From Bacillota bacterium (lineage in GTDB: Bacteria > Bacillota > Clostridia > Acetivibrionales > DSM-1351), in contig JAEZOA010000100.1 of NCBI GenBank assembly GCA_023441625.1, positions 1-11,214 of the forward strand: a stretch of 11,214 nucleotides of DNA, in the 5' to 3' direction. A model generated the notes under the pieces. The model saw nothing but the letters and a program-made list of their open reading frames with translations. It was not told where the DNA came from and did no database searches. Every line of letters starts with the position of its first letter. The stretch's first letter is position 1. The position numbers were made by a program, and so were the translations under genes. Of this stretch, positions 1-7,911 are shown in pieces.

Positions 1-761
1 ATGAAGTTGATTTTGGTGAGGGGGGAGCTTTCCCGCCAATAGTTATTGAACTTGACTCTGGTGAAAAAATCACATTAGTAGGAAGAATCGACAGAGTGGA
101 TGCACTAAGAACAAAGAATGAAACTTACTTGCGTATAGTTGACTATAAATCAGGTGATAAGGATTTTAAGCTTAGTGATGTATACTATGGACTACAAATG
201 CAGCTAATTACTTATCTAGACGCCTTGTGGGAAAACTCTGACAAGCATAGCGAGGATAACATATTTCCAGCAGGTATGCTATATTTTAAGCTAGATGACC
301 CAATTATAAGGGGGACTAGCATGAGTACCCCTGAGGAAATTGAGCTTGCAATAATGAAAAAGCTCAAAATGAAGGGACTGCTCCTTGCTGATGTCCAGCT
401 TATAAAGCAAATGGACAATACTATTGAGGGTAGTTCAAGGATAATTCCAGCTAGAATAAATAAGGGGGATGTTTTGGGAAAATCGTCAGTGGCATCCTTG
501 GACCAGTTTACAATGCTTCGAGCATACGTGAAGAAATTACTTAAGGATATGTGTACAGAAATCATGAAGGGTAATGTTCCAATCAAGCCCTATAAAAAGA
601 AAAAAGCAACCTCGTGCCAATATTGCAGCTACTCTTCTGTATGCCAGTTTGACTTGACACAGAAGGAGAACAGCTTCAATGTGTTACATGACAAGGATGA
701 TGATGCGGTGTGGAAGCTTATGGCTGAAGTTTCTGATAAGTTTGAAAGTAAAGGGGAGTAA
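1..761 (+). CDS. addB: AddB (RexB), ATP-dependent helicase/nuclease subunit B, C-terminal 252 residues (5' partial)
   Basis: AddB is the partner of AddA in the AddAB helicase-nuclease, which resects double-strand DNA ends in the cytoplasm and, at Chi, prepares them for RecA. Only the C-terminal RecB-like nuclease domain lies in the window; the reading frame is open from base 3 and the start is upstream. Visible motifs are GRIDRVD (nt 81-101) and VDYKSG (nt 138-155), whose Asp and Lys are the metal-binding and catalytic residues of this nuclease family. YYGLQMQ follows, and then a Cys-x2-Cys-x5-Cys cluster (Cys codons at 615, 624 and 642). In known AddB proteins these three cysteines bind a 4Fe-4S cluster with a fourth cysteine placed further upstream, here outside the window. 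The gene ends with TAA three bases before addA, so the two are co-transcribed. The internal GTG at 96 is not a start because homologous sequence continues upstream of it. Confidence 0.95.
   Translation, partial: EVDFGEGGAFPPIVIELDSGEKITLVGRIDRVDALRTKNETYLRIVDYKSGDKDFKLSDVYYGLQMQLITYLDALWENSDKHSEDNIFPAGMLYFKLDDPIIRGTSMSTPEEIELAIMKKLKMKGLLLADVQLIKQMDNTIEGSSRIIPARINKGDVLGKSSVASLDQFTMLRAYVKKLLKDMCTEIMKGNVPIKPYKKKKATSCQYCSYSSVCQFDLTQKENSFNVLHDKDDDAVWKLMAEVSDKFESKGE
751..758 (+). promoter_or_regulatory. Ribosome binding site of addA
   Basis: AAGGGGAG lies six bases before the ATG at 765 and overlaps the last codons of addB. This fixes the addA start and shows translation organised within an operon. 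Confidence 0.8.
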
Positions 762-764
762 TAA

Positions 765-3700
765 ATGTCTCAAATGAAGTGGACAGAGCAGCAGTATGCA
801 GCAATTATGCAGAAGGATTGCAATCTGTTAGTTGCAGCGGCAGCAGGTGCTGGAAAAACAGCTGTTTTGGTTGAAAGAATTATTCAGAAAATAACAGATG
901 AAAAGAATCCTATAGATATTGATTCGTTGCTGGTAGTAACGTTTACTAATGCTGCTGCAACTGAGATGAGAGAAAGAATTGGAGCTGCTATTTCCAAAGC
1001 TATTGAGGAAAAAAAGGAAGCAAAAAGTATTCATAGACAGCTATCACTTCTTAATAAGGCTTCAATTACAACAATACACTCCTTTTGTCTTGATGTTATC
1101 AGGAATAATTTTCAAAGCATTGATATTGATCCTAAATTTAGGATTCTTGATGAGACAGAAGCAACACTATTAAAGACTGAAACTCTGAATGAATTGTTTG
1201 AAGAAATCTATGAGAATGAAGAAAAGAATAATGACGCCTTTTTTGAGCTTTTAGAAGCCTATGGGACTAATAGAGATGACCAAAAGATACAAGATATGGT
1301 TCTCAATATTTATAGCTTTGTCCAAAGCTACCCATGGCCACAGCTATGGCTAAATCAACAGGTCGAGAGCTACAATCTTGATACTAATGTAGATTTTGCA
1401 AATACTCGTTGGGGACAAATTCTACTTAATTCCATAAAAATACGTTTAGAAGGTTTACTACTACAATCAGAGGCAGCATGTAATAAACTACAGTTTGCAA
1501 TGGGCTTAGAAAAGTATCTTCCAGTTTTTATAGATGATGCAGATACTGTACGAGGATTATTAGCTATTGTAAAAAATGGTATTAAAGCTGACCAAGTGGG
1601 CATTAACAAAACAACAATAGATAATAAGAACAATGATGCTTGTTACTATGGAAATATTGACTTAGGTTCTAAGTGGGATGAAATTTATGACTACATAAAA
1701 AATACAGAGTTTTGCACTTTGCCACGCTGTGGAAAGGATGCAGATAAATATCTTCAAGAAGATGTAAAGAAGACCAGAGATGAGATTAAGTCCTATATAA
1801 AGAGTCTTAAGGAAGAGGTTTTCTTTCTTAATTCAGAACAAATAAATATTGATTTAAGGGCTATGTTTCCTATTCTTAAATGTTTATCAAGACTTGTTCT
1901 AGAGTTTAGTAATAGATATTCTTTAAAGAAAAATCAAAAAGCATCAGTTGATTTTAATGATTTAGAGCACTTTTGCCTAAAGATACTTTCTGAGTTTGAT
2001 GAAGAAGGAAATATAAAGCCTACAAAGGTAGCAAAGGCTTACAAGGAAAAGTACTCTGAAATATTGGTGGATGAGTATCAGGATAGTAATTTAGTTCAAG
2101 AAATTATAATCAATATGATATCTAGGGAAGATATAGATACACCAAATGTATTTATGGTGGGCGATGTAAAGCAGAGTATTTACAGATTCAGACAGGCAAA
2201 GCCTGAGCTTTTCCTTGACAAGTACAATTCTTATTCAAGTGAAGCTAATAGCTTGTATAGAAAAATACTGTTATTTAAGAACTTTAGAAGCAGGAAAGAG
2301 GTAGTGGATGGGGTTAACTTTGTTTTTAAACAGATAATGTCCCAAAGCGTTGGTGAGCTGGATTACTCAGAAGTGGAAGAATTAAATCCAGGAGCAAGCT
2401 ATCCTGTAAATCATGAGGATAATAGGGTAGTAGGTGGTGAGGTTGAGCTGCGATTAATAGAAACAACTAGGCAGCAGAATAATGATGCTCAAACTACTGA
2501 TACAGGTGATAATTCAATACTTATAGAGGATGAAAGTGAAGCTGATACTGATATTGATGAAGAGGAGATATTAGATAACCTTCAACAGGAGGCTCGAATG
2601 GTTGCAAATAGGATAATTGAACTTATGCAGCCTGATGAGAATGGAAAGAAATTTAGTGTACTGGATAAAAAAACAAATCAATATCGAGATATACAATATA
2701 AAGACATAGTTATATTACTGAGAACTACAAAGAATTGGACAGAAGTTTTCACAGAAGAACTTTCAAAGGCTTCTATTCCTACTTATGCAGACACTGGAAG
2801 CGGCTTCTTCAAAACCCCTGAGGTGCAGGTGGTTTTATCGCTGTTGCAGATAATTGACAATCCCTATCAGGATATTCCTCTTTTATCAGTTTTGAGATCA
2901 CCAATAGCAAACTTTAGCACAAATGAGTTAGTTGAGCTAAGACTAGCTGACCGTAAGGTATCTCTATTTGAGGCGTTAAATATATTGGCGTTAGGAGAAA
3001 ATGATATCTGCGCTAAAGCAAAACAGTTTTTAGACAGACTGACACAGTGGAGAGCTATGTCACTGTATATGTCTACACATAAGTTAATTTGGCAGCTATA
3101 CAATGATACAGGATATTTTAGTATTGTTGGCGCAATGCACGATGGCGAGAAGAAGCAAGCAAACTTACGTGTGCTTTTTGAAAGATCACTTCAGTTTGAA
3201 AGCACAAGCTACAAAGGCCTATTTAACTTTATAAGCTTTATAGATAAACTAAAAACAAATAAAGGTGATTTGGGAAGTGCTAAGATTCTTGGTGAAAATG
3301 ACAATGTTGTTAGACTTATGAGTATTCATAAAAGTAAGGGCTTGGAATTCCCTGTAGTATTTTTAAGCGGGTGTGGTAAAAAATTCAATTTTCAAGATAT
3401 GTATAAAGGAGTTCTGCTACATCAAGAGCTAGGCTTTGGTCCTGACTTTGTGGACTATAAAAAGAGAATTAAATATCCTTCAGTTCCTAAATTAGCTATT
3501 GCCCAGAAGCTGAAAATGGAAACTCTTTCAGAAGAGATGCGTATACTTTATGTTGCTTTGACCAGAGCAAGAGAAAAGCTGATTATAACAGGAGCAGTTA
3601 GTAGTTTGGAAAGGGTAACAAATAAATGGCTTACAATTGCAAACTCTTCAACAGAAAAATTTCCTGTACATGATATGATAAAGGCTCAGAATTACCTGGA

Positions 3701-4661
3701 CTGGATTGGTCCTTCTGTAATGAGGCATAGCAATAGTCAATCACTCCGTGAAGCAGCAGGCTTAGGCAAAGAATATTGTGGTGTAAATATAAATGATGAG
3801 TCTTTATGGAATATATTCCTATGTAATCAAAGTGATATTGCAGTCCCAAACAACGCAAGTTGGCAAGCCAACAATGCTTATGTTAATATAATTGAGCACG
3901 AAGAAACTCAACAGGCAGATACATTAGAATGGCTTGAAAACAGCGACTCATCTAAAATAGAAAATAGTGAAGAAATAAATAGAAGACTAAGCTGGAGGTA
4001 TAAATACAACACTTTTACAAATATACCTTCAAAGATATCTGTTACTGAGATTAAAAGATATTTTAATATAAACTATGAAGGCGAAGATTCTCCAATTATC
4101 AGGCAGACAAATATTAAAAAGCCAGTATTCCTACAGGAGAAGAAGGGGCTTAGCTCAGCCGAAAAAGGTACTATCATGCATTTTGTAATGCAGCATATTA
4201 ATTTCAATGACAATAATATTGATGAGCAAATTAGAATTATGGTAGATAAAGAACTTATCACATCACAACAGGCAAAAAGTATAGATATAAGAAAAATTAA
4301 GGGCTTTATACTATCACCAATTTGCGCAAGGATGCTTAGCTCAGGAAAATTTTATAGAGAGGTTCCCTTTAACATAGAGCTGCCTCTTGAGGAGCTATAT
4401 CCTAACTTCGATGGTAGTGGTAGCACTGAGGATAAAATTCTATTACAGGGCGTTGTTGACTGCTATTTTGAAGAAGATAATAAAATAATTCTTATTGACT
4501 ACAAGACAGATTTTGTTCATAAGGGAAACGTTCAAGAACTTAAGGACAAATACAGTATGCAGATTTCTTATTATGCTAAAGCTTTAGAACTATTAACTGG
4601 CTTAAGTGTTGATGAGAGATATATTTACTTGTTTGCAACGGGAGAGCTGGTTGAGGTATGA
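765..4661 (+). CDS. addA: AddA (RexA), ATP-dependent helicase/nuclease subunit A, complete
   Basis: AddA is the UvrD-like superfamily 1A (3'-5') helicase and nuclease subunit of AddAB, acting on double-strand breaks with AddB. The 1298 residues show every expected motif in order: Q-motif WTEQQ (6-10), Walker A GAGKT with Lys31, motif Ia TFTNAAATEMRERI, Walker B/motif II DEYQD (436-440), motif III GDVKQSIYRF (from 466), motif V region SIHKSKGLEF (853-862) and motif VI YVALTRAREK (929-938). The C-terminal nuclease domain has His1139, Asp1232 (GVVDCYF) and the DYKTD motif with Asp1245 and Lys1247. The protein is somewhat longer than Bacillus subtilis AddA (about 1230 residues); part of the excess is an acidic, low-complexity stretch near residues 565-610. 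The ATG is supported by its ribosome site and by the short distance to the Q-motif. No defect is seen, so an active enzyme is expected. Confidence 0.97.
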   Translation: MSQMKWTEQQYAAIMQKDCNLLVAAAAGAGKTAVLVERIIQKITDEKNPIDIDSLLVVTFTNAAATEMRERIGAAISKAIEEKKEAKSIHRQLSLLNKASITTIHSFCLDVIRNNFQSIDIDPKFRILDETEATLLKTETLNELFEEIYENEEKNNDAFFELLEAYGTNRDDQKIQDMVLNIYSFVQSYPWPQLWLNQQVESYNLDTNVDFANTRWGQILLNSIKIRLEGLLLQSEAACNKLQFAMGLEKYLPVFIDDADTVRGLLAIVKNGIKADQVGINKTTIDNKNNDACYYGNIDLGSKWDEIYDYIKNTEFCTLPRCGKDADKYLQEDVKKTRDEIKSYIKSLKEEVFFLNSEQINIDLRAMFPILKCLSRLVLEFSNRYSLKKNQKASVDFNDLEHFCLKILSEFDEEGNIKPTKVAKAYKEKYSEILVDEYQDSNLVQEIIINMISREDIDTPNVFMVGDVKQSIYRFRQAKPELFLDKYNSYSSEANSLYRKILLFKNFRSRKEVVDGVNFVFKQIMSQSVGELDYSEVEELNPGASYPVNHEDNRVVGGEVELRLIETTRQQNNDAQTTDTGDNSILIEDESEADTDIDEEEILDNLQQEARMVANRIIELMQPDENGKKFSVLDKKTNQYRDIQYKDIVILLRTTKNWTEVFTEELSKASIPTYADTGSGFFKTPEVQVVLSLLQIIDNPYQDIPLLSVLRSPIANFSTNELVELRLADRKVSLFEALNILALGENDICAKAKQFLDRLTQWRAMSLYMSTHKLIWQLYNDTGYFSIVGAMHDGEKKQANLRVLFERSLQFESTSYKGLFNFISFIDKLKTNKGDLGSAKILGENDNVVRLMSIHKSKGLEFPVVFLSGCGKKFNFQDMYKGVLLHQELGFGPDFVDYKKRIKYPSVPKLAIAQKLKMETLSEEMRILYVALTRAREKLIITGAVSSLERVTNKWLTIANSSTEKFPVHDMIKAQNYLDWIGPSVMRHSNSQSLREAAGLGKEYCGVNINDESLWNIFLCNQSDIAVPNNASWQANNAYVNIIEHEETQQADTLEWLENSDSSKIENSEEINRRLSWRYKYNTFTNIPSKISVTEIKRYFNINYEGEDSPIIRQTNIKKPVFLQEKKGLSSAEKGTIMHFVMQHINFNDNNIDEQIRIMVDKELITSQQAKSIDIRKIKGFILSPICARMLSSGKFYREVPFNIELPLEELYPNFDGSGSTEDKILLQGVVDCYFEEDNKIILIDYKTDFVHKGNVQELKDKYSMQISYYAKALELLTGLSVDERYIYLFATGELVEV

Positions 4662-4762
4662 CATATTTTGCTTATAAAACTATTGATAAATATATTTGTA
4701 AAGAGTAAAATTAAATTTGATTGAATGATTAAAATTGTATTTGCTGAAAGGGCTTTATTTTT

Positions 4763-5080
4763 ATGTTTTTGGTACGAAATATTAAGCGAATATCAAAACT
4801 AATATTTGAATTTATAAAAGTGATTTCATTTCTATTTAGCATGATTGCGGTTTGTTTTGGAGAGGTATTATTCTACAGAAACCAAGTCTTGTTGAAAGAT
4901 ATAAGGGAAGTTTCATGTTTTATGGCATTTTTGACAGTACTTGTTTTTGCTGTCTTACTTTTGATTATACAGGTAAGCTTCTCTTTTCATGTATTTCTGT
5001 TTCTGGAGATAGCCTTTTTGCTTAATATCTTAATTCTTATTTTATTCAAAAAGATTCAAGTCCCTATCAAACTCGTCTGA
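4763..5080 (+). CDS. Small hypothetical membrane protein (105 aa)
   Basis: No family is recognised. The 105 residues begin with a basic stretch (RNIKRISK) and contain three hydrophobic segments, approximately residues 16-38, 52-71 and 74-94, ending in a short tail with lysines. This predicts a three-helix inner-membrane protein without a signal peptide cleavage site. A possible ribosome site, GAAAGGG (4746-4752), lies ten bases before the ATG, which is rather far. It sits 101 bases after addA and 228 bases before the SecA-like gene on the same strand, so it could belong to either transcription unit or stand alone. A weak promoter-like pair (TTGCTT at 4668, 17-base gap, TATATT at 4691) precedes it. 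A chance open frame in AT-rich DNA remains possible, because Phe/Leu/Ile-rich translations arise easily there. Confidence 0.45.
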   Translation: MFLVRNIKRISKLIFEFIKVISFLFSMIAVCFGEVLFYRNQVLLKDIREVSCFMAFLTVLVFAVLLLIIQVSFSFHVFLFLEIAFLLNILILILFKKIQVPIKLV

Positions 5081-5134
5081 TACTTACTTTCAAGGTACTC
5101 TATAAAATCTTATATTAATTAGTGAGAGAAACAA

Positions 5135-5162
5135 TTGCCGAATTAAGCGGTTATTTTATAGA
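5135..5162 (+). promoter_or_regulatory. Possible sigma-A promoter upstream of the SecA-like gene
   Basis: TTGCCG (5135-5140) and TATAGA (5157-5162) are separated by 16 bases; each hexamer matches 4 of 6 consensus positions. If used, transcription would begin near 5168, giving an untranslated leader of about 140 bases. A competing -10-like TATAAA lies at 5101-5106. The call rests only on similarity to consensus. Confidence 0.3.
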
Positions 5163-5308
5163 CCTCGTGGTGTGGTTTCGTTTTTAGTGTGCGCGCTCAA
5201 ATAGGCTGGCACATATATTTGTGTAACCATAAGCTGAACTGAACCGCGAAGCGAGGGATGTTTTTCTGTGCTGCCTAATAATTACAACAGGAAAGAGTGG
5301 TATAAACG
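5163..5308 (+). promoter_or_regulatory. Possible structured 5' leader RNA of the SecA-like gene, class unknown
   Basis: The gap 5081-5308 holds no convincing gene, and its second half is locally richer in G and C than its surroundings. CCTCG (5163-5167) can pair with CGAGG (5252-5256) to close a domain of about 90 bases. Inside, 5205-5234 folds into a hairpin with GC, TGG and CACA on the 5' side pairing with TGTG, CCA and GC on the 3' side; two identical TAA bulges separate the three helical segments. A CTGAA direct repeat (5234-5243) and a small CGC-GAA-GCG hairpin (5245-5253) follow. GGC and GCAC at 5204-5212 could instead pair with GTGC and GCC near 5268-5275, which would be a mutually exclusive fold. 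It matches no riboswitch class I can identify from memory. The SD-like AGGAAAG (5289-5295) is 13 bases from the ATG. Confidence 0.35.
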
Positions 5309-7732
5309 ATGGATAGTCAGATGGTTCAAAAAAAAAGAAAATTTAAAATTTTTCCTCAAAAAGAGGATTTTGAGTTGTATGATACAAACCTTTTACCATA
5401 CCAACGTTTGGTAGAGGACATTAAGAAAATAGAGCTGAGAGATATGGAAGATAGCTTGCTAAAAGAGATGTCTAAAAATCTTATGATTGAGGCAAAAAAT
5501 GGGACATCCCTTGATGAACTGATGATCAAGGCATATGCATTGATGCGTGAGGTTATAAGACGTGTTTTGGGATTAAAGCCCTTTGATGTTCAAATTATTG
5601 CTGGAATTGTTATGCACAGGGGAAAGCTTGTTGAAATGCAAACAGGTGAGGGAAAAACCCTTGTGTCAGTATTTCCTGCATACTTGAACTCACTTGACGG
5701 TAGAGGTGTACACATACTTACTGCCAATGATTATCTAGCACGAAGGGATGCTGGATGGATGGGTCCAGTATATAGTTTTCTCGGATTAACGGTAGGCTTT
5801 GTTAATGAGGGAATGAGCAGGGAGGAAAGAAAAAAGGCGTACGCTGCTGATATTACGTATATTACTGCCAAGGAAGCCGGATTTGATTATTTAAGAGATT
5901 CTCTTTGTTTTGAAGTAGATGAGCTTGTGCAGCGTACATTCAATTTTGCGATAGTGGATGAAGCTGACTTTATATTGATCGATGAAGCAAGTATTCCTCT
6001 TGTAATTGCTGAAAATATTCCTTCAGCACAAAAGGTTTCTAGTAAAATTTCTGAAATAATGAATAAACTTGAATTCGGCGTGGATTATGATACGGATGAA
6101 TATTCAAGGAATGTTTATTTGACGGAAGTTGGTACAAATAAGGTAGAAGAAATGCTGGGATGTGGAAATATATATGATTTGGAAAATTATGATTTGCTAC
6201 TGGAAATAAATTGTGCTCTTCATGCACAGACATTGTTAAGTTGTGATGTTGATTATATTGTTCAAAATGGAAAAGTGGAGCTTGTAGATGAGTATACAGG
6301 GCGTATTGCTGACAAAAGAGTATGGCCTGACGGTCTTCAGGCAGCTATTGAATCAAAGGAAGGACTTGAGACATTTTCAAACGGTAGAATTTTGGGTTCC
6401 ATAACTGTGCAGCATTTTTTAAAATCCTATCCAAAAATGTGTGGGATGACGGCAACAGCTATAACGTCTGCAAATGAATTCAAGGGATTTTATGATTTGG
6501 ATGTTGTTGTTATTCCTCCTAATAAGCCATGTATTAGAAAAGATGAAGATGATTTCATTTTTACGCATTTAGAGACAAAATATAAGGCTCTGGTTTCAGA
6601 AATAAGAAGAGTTCATGCATCCGGACAGCCTATTTTAATAGGTACTGCAAGCATAAAAGAGTCTGAGAAAATTGCAAAGGAACTAAAAGAGGTTGGGGTA
6701 AATAGCAATGTTCTAAACGCTAAAAATGATGAACTGGAGGCCGGTATTATTGCACAGGCAGGTGCACTTGGGGCTGTTACCGTATCCACAAATATGGCAG
6801 GGCGGGGTACGGATATACGTTTAGGCGGGGTTAACGAGGAGGAAAGAGAGAAGGTTGTAGCACTTGGAGGGCTATATGTCATTGGAACAAACAAGAATGA
6901 GAGCCGCCGCATTGACAGTCAACTGAGGGGTCGTTCCGGACGTCAAGGAGACCCGGGTTCTTCTCGTTTTTTTATCAGCTTGGAGGATAATTTGTTCAAA
7001 AAGTTTGGAACCGGCAGTCTTATTCCTGCAAAAAAAAATCTTAAGAATCAGGATAGCCCTATTAATAATCCTGTGTATACACATGCGGTAGCAAAGGTAC
7101 AGCAGGCAGCTGAAGGACAGAATGGAGACATCAGGACACTTCTTTGGAGATATTCCTGTATTGTTGAAGAACAGCGTAAAATTATCTATAACGGGCGGCA
7201 AGAGATTTTATTCGGGAGGTCTGACAAATCCCTGTTATTATCAATGGTGCCAAAGGAATATAATGCAGCCCTTGCATATGTTGACGCCAATGCTCTGGAA
7301 AGAGTGGAAAAGTATATCTCACTCTTCTATATTAGTCAGTGTTGGGCAGAGTATATTGATCACATTAATTATATTCGAGAGGGGATACATCTTACAAATA
7401 TAGGCGGAAGAAATCCTCTTGAAGAATTTATTAGGGTTGCTGTGGATAGTTACAATAAATTGAATCAGAGAATTGATGAGCAAACTGTTAATGCCTTTAA
7501 ATCTATTGATTTTTCTCAAGGACATGTAGATTTGAATAAGATGGGAATTAAAGGACCTGCATCAACCTGGACATACCAGATTACAGACAACCCATTTTCA
7601 GACGACCTAGGATTACTTCTGACAAATAACCGTAATATAGGCTTTGCAGTGATTGGGATTATGATGTCATGGCCAATTGTACTATTTGGATTTATATATA
7701 ATAGGATTAAAAAAGGTAAATTTCTTAAATAG
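5309..7732 (+). CDS. SecA-family preprotein translocase ATPase, divergent paralogue (SecA2-like) with hydrophobic C-terminal tail
   Basis: SecA ATPases push unfolded preproteins through the SecYEG channel. This 807-residue protein has the DEAD motor: Walker A TGEGKT (Lys116), ANDYLARRDAGWM, Walker B VDEAD (216-220), the preprotein cross-linking region, GMTATA (379-384), TNMAGRGTDI (494-503) and the motif VI arginines in QLRGRSGRQGD (538-548). The helical scaffold is recognisable through the EEQRKIIYNGRQEIL segment and the WAEYIDHINYIREGIHL segment. It departs from housekeeping SecA in three ways. Invariant blocks are changed (VDEVD to VDEAD, GMTGTA to GMTATA, DEARTPLIIS to DEASIPLVIA). The C-terminal zinc-binding CxCxSG...CH motif is absent. 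The chain ends in a hydrophobic segment (777-797) followed by a basic tail RIKKGKFLK. The catalytic residues are intact, so ATPase activity is expected. I infer an accessory translocase motor for a restricted set of substrates; none is encoded next to it. The product call is firm, the SecA2-like subtype less so. Confidence 0.9.
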   Translation: MDSQMVQKKRKFKIFPQKEDFELYDTNLLPYQRLVEDIKKIELRDMEDSLLKEMSKNLMIEAKNGTSLDELMIKAYALMREVIRRVLGLKPFDVQIIAGIVMHRGKLVEMQTGEGKTLVSVFPAYLNSLDGRGVHILTANDYLARRDAGWMGPVYSFLGLTVGFVNEGMSREERKKAYAADITYITAKEAGFDYLRDSLCFEVDELVQRTFNFAIVDEADFILIDEASIPLVIAENIPSAQKVSSKISEIMNKLEFGVDYDTDEYSRNVYLTEVGTNKVEEMLGCGNIYDLENYDLLLEINCALHAQTLLSCDVDYIVQNGKVELVDEYTGRIADKRVWPDGLQAAIESKEGLETFSNGRILGSITVQHFLKSYPKMCGMTATAITSANEFKGFYDLDVVVIPPNKPCIRKDEDDFIFTHLETKYKALVSEIRRVHASGQPILIGTASIKESEKIAKELKEVGVNSNVLNAKNDELEAGIIAQAGALGAVTVSTNMAGRGTDIRLGGVNEEEREKVVALGGLYVIGTNKNESRRIDSQLRGRSGRQGDPGSSRFFISLEDNLFKKFGTGSLIPAKKNLKNQDSPINNPVYTHAVAKVQQAAEGQNGDIRTLLWRYSCIVEEQRKIIYNGRQEILFGRSDKSLLLSMVPKEYNAALAYVDANALERVEKYISLFYISQCWAEYIDHINYIREGIHLTNIGGRNPLEEFIRVAVDSYNKLNQRIDEQTVNAFKSIDFSQGHVDLNKMGIKGPASTWTYQITDNPFSDDLGLLLTNNRNIGFAVIGIMMSWPIVLFGFIYNRIKKGKFLK

Positions 7733-7756
7733 TCGCCTAAGGTTTAATAGCGATTA
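7730..7756 (+). repeat. Inverted repeat at the 3' end of the SecA-like gene (not a clear terminator)
   Basis: TAGTCGC (7730-7736) and GCGATTA (7750-7756) can pair over seven positions, including one G-T pair, with a 13-base loop. It overlaps the TAG stop. No T-run follows, so efficient intrinsic termination is not supported and read-through into the next unit is possible. Confidence 0.35.
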
Positions 7757-7770
7757 ACAATATAGTCCCT

Positions 7771-7822
7771 CAAGAGATGATTGCTCTTTCGCATATGCGC
7801 ATGCCCGCGAAAATAACTCTTG
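7771..7822 (+). repeat. Nested inverted repeats upstream of and overlapping the regulator promoter
   Basis: CAAGAG (7771-7776) is complementary to CTCTTG (7817-7822), and inside this pair TTTCGC (7787-7792) is complementary to GCGAAA (7807-7812). The innermost segment contains overlapping palindromes GCATATGC (7791-7798) and ATGCGCAT (7795-7802). The outer right arm overlaps the first bases of the -35 hexamer. No T-run follows on either strand, so a protein-binding site is more likely than a terminator. Confidence 0.4.
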
Positions 7823-7850
7823 ACATTGTCATAACGTTAACCTTTATAAT
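7820..7850 (+). promoter_or_regulatory. MerR-type promoter with 19-bp spacer and central palindrome, probably autoregulatory
   Basis: TTGACA (7820-7825) and TATAAT (7845-7850) are both perfect consensus hexamers, but the spacer is 19 bp instead of 17. The palindrome TAACGTTA (7832-7839) lies at the spacer centre. MerR-family activators bind such a dyad and distort the overlong spacer so that RNA polymerase can engage both hexamers. The site lies 73 bases before the MerR-family gene, so autoregulation of that gene and its downstream partner is the natural reading. Confidence 0.8.
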
Positions 7851-7911
7851 CATAATAGTATTAGAAAATTTCCTATAAAAGGTGAAAAATACTATTAACG
7901 GAAGGATTATT

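Noticed and set aside
96..98. GTG at 96 as start of a 221-residue protein
   Set aside because: The AddB nuclease domain continues in frame upstream to the window edge, including the GRID part of a conserved motif.
5132..5150. TTGCCGAATT resembling the start of a c-di-AMP (ydaO) riboswitch
   Set aside because: The second conserved element (a GGAGGAACC-type sequence) and the 3' closing strand are missing; the TTGCCG fits better as part of a promoter.
5238..5257. T-box-like string (TGAACCGCG) in the SecA leader
   Set aside because: It lacks the GGTGG half of the T-box consensus, there is no clear specifier stem or terminator, and the downstream gene is not an aminoacyl-tRNA synthetase or amino-acid gene.
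6613..6912. Antisense open frame inside the SecA-like gene
   Set aside because: It lies wholly within a strongly conserved coding region on the other strand; its serine-, threonine- and proline-rich translation is what a shadow of that gene gives, and no ribosome site is evident. The other antisense frames in the window were dismissed for the same reason.
7730..7756. Terminator for the SecA-like gene
   Set aside because: The stem is weak, the loop is 13 bases and no T-run follows.
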